Below, one piece after another: positions 61,052 to 64,000 of a DNA stretch of 64,000 nt (the first letter of the stretch is position 1; every line of letters starts with the position of its first letter). The DNA lies in NCBI GenBank assembly GCA_016716525.1, contig JADJWE010000006.1, positions 372,001 through 436,000 of the forward strand. Direction: 5' to 3'. A program made the translations under genes and the position numbers. Below the pieces are notes generated by a model. That model saw only the letters and a list, made by a program, of their open reading frames with translations, searched no databases and was not told where the DNA came from. The stretch comes from Candidatus Flexicrinis affinis. GTDB lineage: Bacteria; Chloroflexota; Anaerolineae; Aggregatilineales; Phototrophicaceae.

Positions 61052-61984
61052 CTATGTCTCGTTCAGCGGCACCTTGAAGTCGAAGATGCCGTCGCGGATC
61101 GCCCAGCGAAGGCCGGATTTCGGGCTGTACAGCACGTCGCCTTCGCGGGTGAGCGGGCCGCCGCTTTCCGGGCACACAAACAAGCTGATTGGGTCGGCTG
61201 ATACATCGATTGACTGCGCCGTGGGGCCGCCGCTCGGCAGTTTGCTCGACCGCACGAAGATGCTCGGCGTGAGCAGCAGGCCGGTGTATTGCAGCAGATT
61301 GTCCAGTGCGACCAGCGCGCCAGTCGGGATGACACGCTTAAGCGCGCCGAGACGGAACCACGAAATCGGGACTCGGCGGTCGATAGCGAACCCGTGCTGC
61401 TCGAGCGCGTCCACCATGTACTGCGGGTGGAACACGAAGTTGAGCTCGACGAATTCGTACGGCTCGCGCGTGTACGGGCTCCACGACTGGCGCTTGAGCG
61501 CGTAGCGCGTCATGGCCTTGAAGTTCTGTTTGTTGGCGTGTTCGAGCATGAATACGCCGCCATCGGTCGTCACCCGGGCGACTTGCTGCAAAGCGAGCTG
61601 CACGTTCGCCATGTGATGAATCGTGCGGATCATGCTCACGCCGTCGAACTGCGCCGGCTTGAACGGCAGGGCGTAGGCGTCCGCCGCGACATAGATGAAC
61701 TTGCTGTCGGCGCCGAGTTGATCGCGGGCATATTCGAGCTGCGAAAACGAGTAGTCCAGCAGGACGACCTGATCGTAGGCTTTCAGGTACTCCCTTGTCA
61801 GGCGACCAAATCCCGCGCCAATCTCCAACAAGCGTTTGCCACGCTCTGGCATCAACCGCCTCAGCACGGTCCGTTCGACCCGATCCTCGTAGTTCCGCCC
61901 CTGATTCTCCCAGAACTCGGTGCGGTAGTTCGATCCTTCGTAGTCACAGATCGACGGACGGTCGGGCCTCGGTTCTTTCATCAT
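61052..61984 (-). CDS. SAM-dependent methyltransferase with C-terminal Trm112-like domain
   Basis: 310 aa from ATG 61984 (MMKEPRPDRPSICDYEGSNY); upstream in-frame sequence is antisense to lipA. Motif I KRLLEIGAGFGRLTREYL, then VVLLDYSFSQLEYAR, FDGVSMIRTIHHMANV, and EHANKQNFKAMTRY. The last 45 residues (ISLFVCPESGGPLTREGDVL then YSPKSGLRW) look like a Trm112-type small domain, which activates some methyltransferases, here fused. Substrate unknown. 45 nt downstream of lipA on the same strand. Confidence 0.87.
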   Translation of the reverse strand: MMKEPRPDRPSICDYEGSNYRTEFWENQGRNYEDRVERTVLRRLMPERGKRLLEIGAGFGRLTREYLKAYDQVVLLDYSFSQLEYARDQLGADSKFIYVAADAYALPFKPAQFDGVSMIRTIHHMANVQLALQQVARVTTDGGVFMLEHANKQNFKAMTRYALKRQSWSPYTREPYEFVELNFVFHPQYMVDALEQHGFAIDRRVPISWFRLGALKRVIPTGALVALDNLLQYTGLLLTPSIFVRSSKLPSGGPTAQSIDVSADPISLFVCPESGGPLTREGDVLYSPKSGLRWAIRDGIFDFKVPLNET

Positions 61985-62028
61985 GTGAGCGGGTCTCCAA
62001 ATACCCCGGGCTACCGAGTCGGACGGGA

Positions 62029-63030
62029 CTACTGCGCGGCGGGTTCTGCGACCGCGGCGTCGCTGCGCATGTGAATGAAGTTGAGCTTGGACAGTTCGCG
62101 CACCTGCTGATCGGCGCGGTAGCTGCTGCGCACCAGCGGGCCGCTCTCGACCCACTTGAAGCCCAATTCGCGGCCGATCTCCGAGAACTTGGCGAACTGG
62201 TTCAGGTCGTAGAACGCTTCGACGGGAAGGTGCTGCTTGCTCGGCTGAAGGTATTGGCCGATCGTCAGGATGTCGACGCCGGCGGACGCCAGATCGCGCA
62301 TAACCTCGACAACCTCGTCGAACGTCTCGCCCAGCCCCACCATAATCCCACTCTTGGTCAGCACCAACGGGTCCATCTTCTTGGCGTTGCGCAGGGTCGT
62401 CAGCGCCCATTCGTAGTTGTCCTGCGGCTGAACCTTCTTGAACAGCCGCGGCACGGTCTCGACATTGTGATTGAGGATTTCAGGCTGGGCGTCCATAACG
62501 ATCTTGAGCGCCGCCTCGCTGCCCTTGAAGTCGGGAATCAACACTTCGATCGAACACCCGGGCTGCACCTGCCGGATGCGCTTGATAACCACGGCGAAAA
62601 TCGGCGCGCCGCCGTCGGCGCGTTCGTCACGGTTCACGCTGGTGATGACCACATGGCGCAAGTTCATCGATCGCACAGCCTCGGCCACGCGGTTCGGCTC
62701 GGCCCAATCGAGCGGGCTGGGCCGGCCCGTCTTGATGTCGCAGAACCCGCACGAACGGGTACACGTGTCGCCCATCATCAGAAACGTGGCCGTGCCGCGC
62801 CCCCAACACTCGGCGATGTTCGGACACTGTGCTTCTTCGCACACAGTGTGCAAAGACTTCGAGCGCATCAGCCCCTGCACCTTCTCGAACTCGTCGCCGC
62901 CGGGCGCGCGCACCTTGATCCACGGCGGACGGCGGCGGGGATGCTGCGGGTCGGGCTTCCAACCGTCGCCGTCAGGCTGGGCAGCGACCGGAATTTGCTC
63001 CAGATTGATCACGTCAGACACGACTTGCAC
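62029..63030 (-). CDS. lipA: Lipoyl synthase
   Basis: 333 aa. Radical-SAM enzyme inserting two sulfurs into octanoyl-lipoyl domains of 2-oxoacid dehydrogenases. Auxiliary cluster Cys64, Cys69 and Cys75 in VCEEAQCPNIAECWGRGTAT; radical-SAM Cys90, Cys94 and Cys97 in GDTCTRSCGFCDIKTGRP. Later ITSVNRDERADGGAP, NHNVETVPRL, TKSGIMVGLGE and the C-terminal VRSSYRADQ with its cluster Ser. GTG start at 63030 with a close GGAG; GTG 63021 is an alternative. No lipB is seen in this window. Confidence 0.95.
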   Translation of the reverse strand: MQVVSDVINLEQIPVAAQPDGDGWKPDPQHPRRRPPWIKVRAPGGDEFEKVQGLMRSKSLHTVCEEAQCPNIAECWGRGTATFLMMGDTCTRSCGFCDIKTGRPSPLDWAEPNRVAEAVRSMNLRHVVITSVNRDERADGGAPIFAVVIKRIRQVQPGCSIEVLIPDFKGSEAALKIVMDAQPEILNHNVETVPRLFKKVQPQDNYEWALTTLRNAKKMDPLVLTKSGIMVGLGETFDEVVEVMRDLASAGVDILTIGQYLQPSKQHLPVEAFYDLNQFAKFSEIGRELGFKWVESGPLVRSSYRADQQVRELSKLNFIHMRSDAAVAEPAAQ

Positions 63031-63130
63031 ACTCCAGATTGCTTACGATGAGTATATAGCGTTCACGGGCCGCAGACTAGCCGCACCGGCACAGGCGTCC
63101 GGCCACCGTTTGACCTGCGCACGCTGATGA

Positions 63131-63290
63131 GCATTGGGGCGCTGCCCCAGACCCCGCCAGAAGGCTTTCGCCCTCTGGACTCCCTATCACGCGGATTGAC
63201 CTCGCGTGCGAGATCAATCCGCAGAGAAGGGGTCAAGGGGTGCAAACCCCTTATGAGGTGTGGAGGCAAAGCCACCACACGCTTCGTGGT
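63131..63290 (+). repeat. Multi-hairpin intergenic repeat, copy 4 (divergent)
   Basis: Shares gccctctggactccc and the order of stems with copies 1-3. The GGGGC stem is at the start instead of the end, the central palindrome (63191-63222) is imperfect (GCGGATTGACCTCGC / GCGAGATCAATCCGC), and the third stem is AAGGGGT-gcaa-ACCCCTT, different sequence but still paired. A GTGTGG / CCACAC stem follows. Confidence 0.7.
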
Positions 63291-63333
63291 CACTAATCTT
63301 GACGCCGGCACGCCGGCTGAAGTTACTGGAGAC

Positions 63334-63360
63334 GAAAACAGGGGGCGCGCTGGCCCCCTG
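63334..63360 (-). terminator. Rho-independent terminator of the ferredoxin gene
   Basis: On the minus strand: CAGGGGGC-type 8-bp stem (63339-63360) followed by TTTTCGTC, 30 nt after the ferredoxin stop. Confidence 0.75.
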
Positions 63361-63390
63361 CTATCACACGGATTGGATCGATGCGGTGGT

Positions 63391-63738
63391 TTACCCCAAC
63401 GCGTCGTAGCCCGGACCCTTCTCGAAGAAGTCGTAGTTGGGCTGGATGTCGGCGGTCAGGTCGACGACGTCGCCCTCGTTATGTGTGATCTTCTCGCCGG
63501 CCATAGTCACGCGTTCCTGATTGGCGGCCATGGTGTAGGCGCTCGGCACTTCTTCTTCGATGAAGATTGCTTCGAACGGGCATTCAGGCACGCACGCACC
63601 GCAGTCGATGCAGGTGTCCGGGTCGATGAAGTACCACGGCCACTCGCTTTCCGGCTGGCCGGGCACGATGCACTCGACCGGGCAGACTTCCGTGCAGGCC
63701 CCGTCACGAAGACACAAGCTGGTGATGATATGGGTCAT
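63391..63738 (-). CDS. fdxA: 7Fe (3Fe-4S/4Fe-4S) ferredoxin
   Basis: 115 aa. Cys9, Cys15, Cys19 and Cys23 in LCLRDGACTEVCPVECI and Cys43, Cys46, Cys49 and Cys53 in TCIDCGACVPECPFEAI. By analogy to Azotobacter FdI, Cys9, Cys15 and Cys53 bind the 3Fe cluster and Cys19, Cys43, Cys46 and Cys49 the 4Fe cluster. The first gap is 5 residues, shorter than in FdI. IEEEVPSAYT follows, as in the family. Low-potential cytoplasmic electron carrier. Monocistronic with its own terminator. Confidence 0.92.
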   Translation of the reverse strand: MTHIITSLCLRDGACTEVCPVECIVPGQPESEWPWYFIDPDTCIDCGACVPECPFEAIFIEEEVPSAYTMAANQERVTMAGEKITHNEGDVVDLTADIQPNYDFFEKGPGYDALG

Positions 63739-63915
63739 GTCAAACCGTCCTAAACCCGAAATTGACGAACGTTCTTCGAATCATACGTGCATGCCCCGCA
63801 TGAATTCTGGAACTTTTGTTGGATTTGAAAGCCGAGTTTCACGTCAGTTACGCAAATTCTCATCCGCGCGGAAAAGATTCTTTACCGCGGTTAAATTTCG
63901 CGCACTGCCGCTGTA
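63739..63915 (-). other. Region upstream of ferredoxin gene
   Basis: 177 nt, less GC-rich than the surroundings, with an imperfect CCGCG...CGCGG hairpin around 63870-63896. AGGACGG precedes the ferredoxin start. No convincing promoter boxes. Confidence 0.35.
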
Positions 63916-64000
63916 TCACTCGGCGCGGATCAGCGGCCGAATCTGTTCGAGCAGCGCCGGCCCAATTCCGCTGACGTTCGCCAGCGCCTCGACCGACTGA
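63916..64000 (-). CDS. ComEA-like helix-hairpin-helix protein, C-terminal end (partial)
   Basis: The gene runs out of the window. The visible last 27 residues on the minus strand read QSVEALANVSGIGPALLEQI and then RPLIRAE before TGA 63918-63916. VSGIGPALLEQIRPLI is the second HhH motif of ComEA-type DNA-uptake receptors, which usually end a few residues later. Another HhH protein cannot be excluded. Confidence 0.65.
   Translation of the reverse strand, partial: QSVEALANVSGIGPALLEQIRPLIRAE

Noticed and set aside
61985..62410. N-terminal extension of the Trm112-like methyltransferase frame
   Set aside because: It runs antisense-frame through the lipA 3' end with Arg-rich nonsense; the ATG at 61984 gives a normal methyltransferase N-terminus.
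1..64000. CRISPR array, prophage or IS element
   Set aside because: No evenly spaced direct repeats with unique spacers, no integrase, transposase or phage structural genes were found. The multi-hairpin repeats are few, far apart and have no spacers.

Overview
The window is about 64 kb of high-GC (roughly 60-65%) bacterial chromosome with dense, mostly co-oriented gene blocks. I see no phage, IS element, CRISPR array or plasmid gene. Several traits suggest a Chloroflexota (Anaerolineae-like) environmental genome, as an inference and not from a marker gene: tandem CSLREA-type secreted beta-helix proteins, a Ser/Thr kinase with a Thr/Pro-rich linker and large extracellular region, a transglutaminase-like membrane protein with a PT-rich linker, a Trm112-like tail on a methyltransferase, and many SH3b, propeller and Uma2 genes.

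Layout. 1-9.3 kb: a tandem family of four large secreted beta-helix proteins that share a C-terminal carbohydrate-binding-like domain and a nearly invariant tail ending PPPxAPSGFRGGN; two members carry 1-nt frameshifts. 9.4-13.1 kb: a transmembrane Ser/Thr kinase split by another 1-nt frameshift. 13.2-24.9 kb: Uma2, an ABC exporter, a PD-(D/E)XK-like protein, HtrA protease, RdgB, a sensor kinase with a degenerate receiver, a triple SH3-like protein, thymidylate kinase, MFS, CPBP protease and EamA transporter. 25-34 kb: secreted or membrane proteins (propeller, intradiol-dioxygenase-like, AI-2E, DUF3352, HhH), an M42 peptidase, a frameshifted C39-type protein, and a self-contained TetR/operator unit next to a cupin. 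34.1-34.4 kb: tRNA-Pro, tRNA-Gly and tRNA-Met on the minus strand. 34.6-43.7 kb: NAD-dependent epimerase, lipoprotein, a 22-codon small ORF, RIO kinase, two enzyme operons (Rieske-amidohydrolase; class V aminotransferase-like plus HTH_42), FKBP and rhodanese. 44-50 kb: a tandem segmental duplication of a convergent pair (membrane protein / secreted protein), with a remnant of the neighbouring glycosidase gene at the junction. 50-57 kb: glycoside hydrolase, propeller proteins and a translationally coupled transglutaminase-like / BirA / TolB-like operon. 57-61 kb: a large protein with the LQRxxGNRA motif typical of proteins linked to extracellular contractile injection systems, followed by a YbjN-type chaperone-fold gene. 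61-64 kb: methyltransferase, lipoyl synthase, 7Fe ferredoxin and the 3' end of a ComEA-like HhH gene.

The most unusual signals are (a) a family of about 120-160-bp multi-hairpin intergenic elements (four copies) whose central palindrome differs in sequence in every copy but stays self-complementary; (b) the shared C-terminal tail of the beta-helix proteins; (c) the LQRxxGNRA protein with its adjacent chaperone-like gene; (d) the duplicated pair whose promoters and signal peptides are almost identical while the mature proteins have diverged. Four 1-nt frameshifts in otherwise recognisable genes mean sequencing error must be excluded before any is called a pseudogene.
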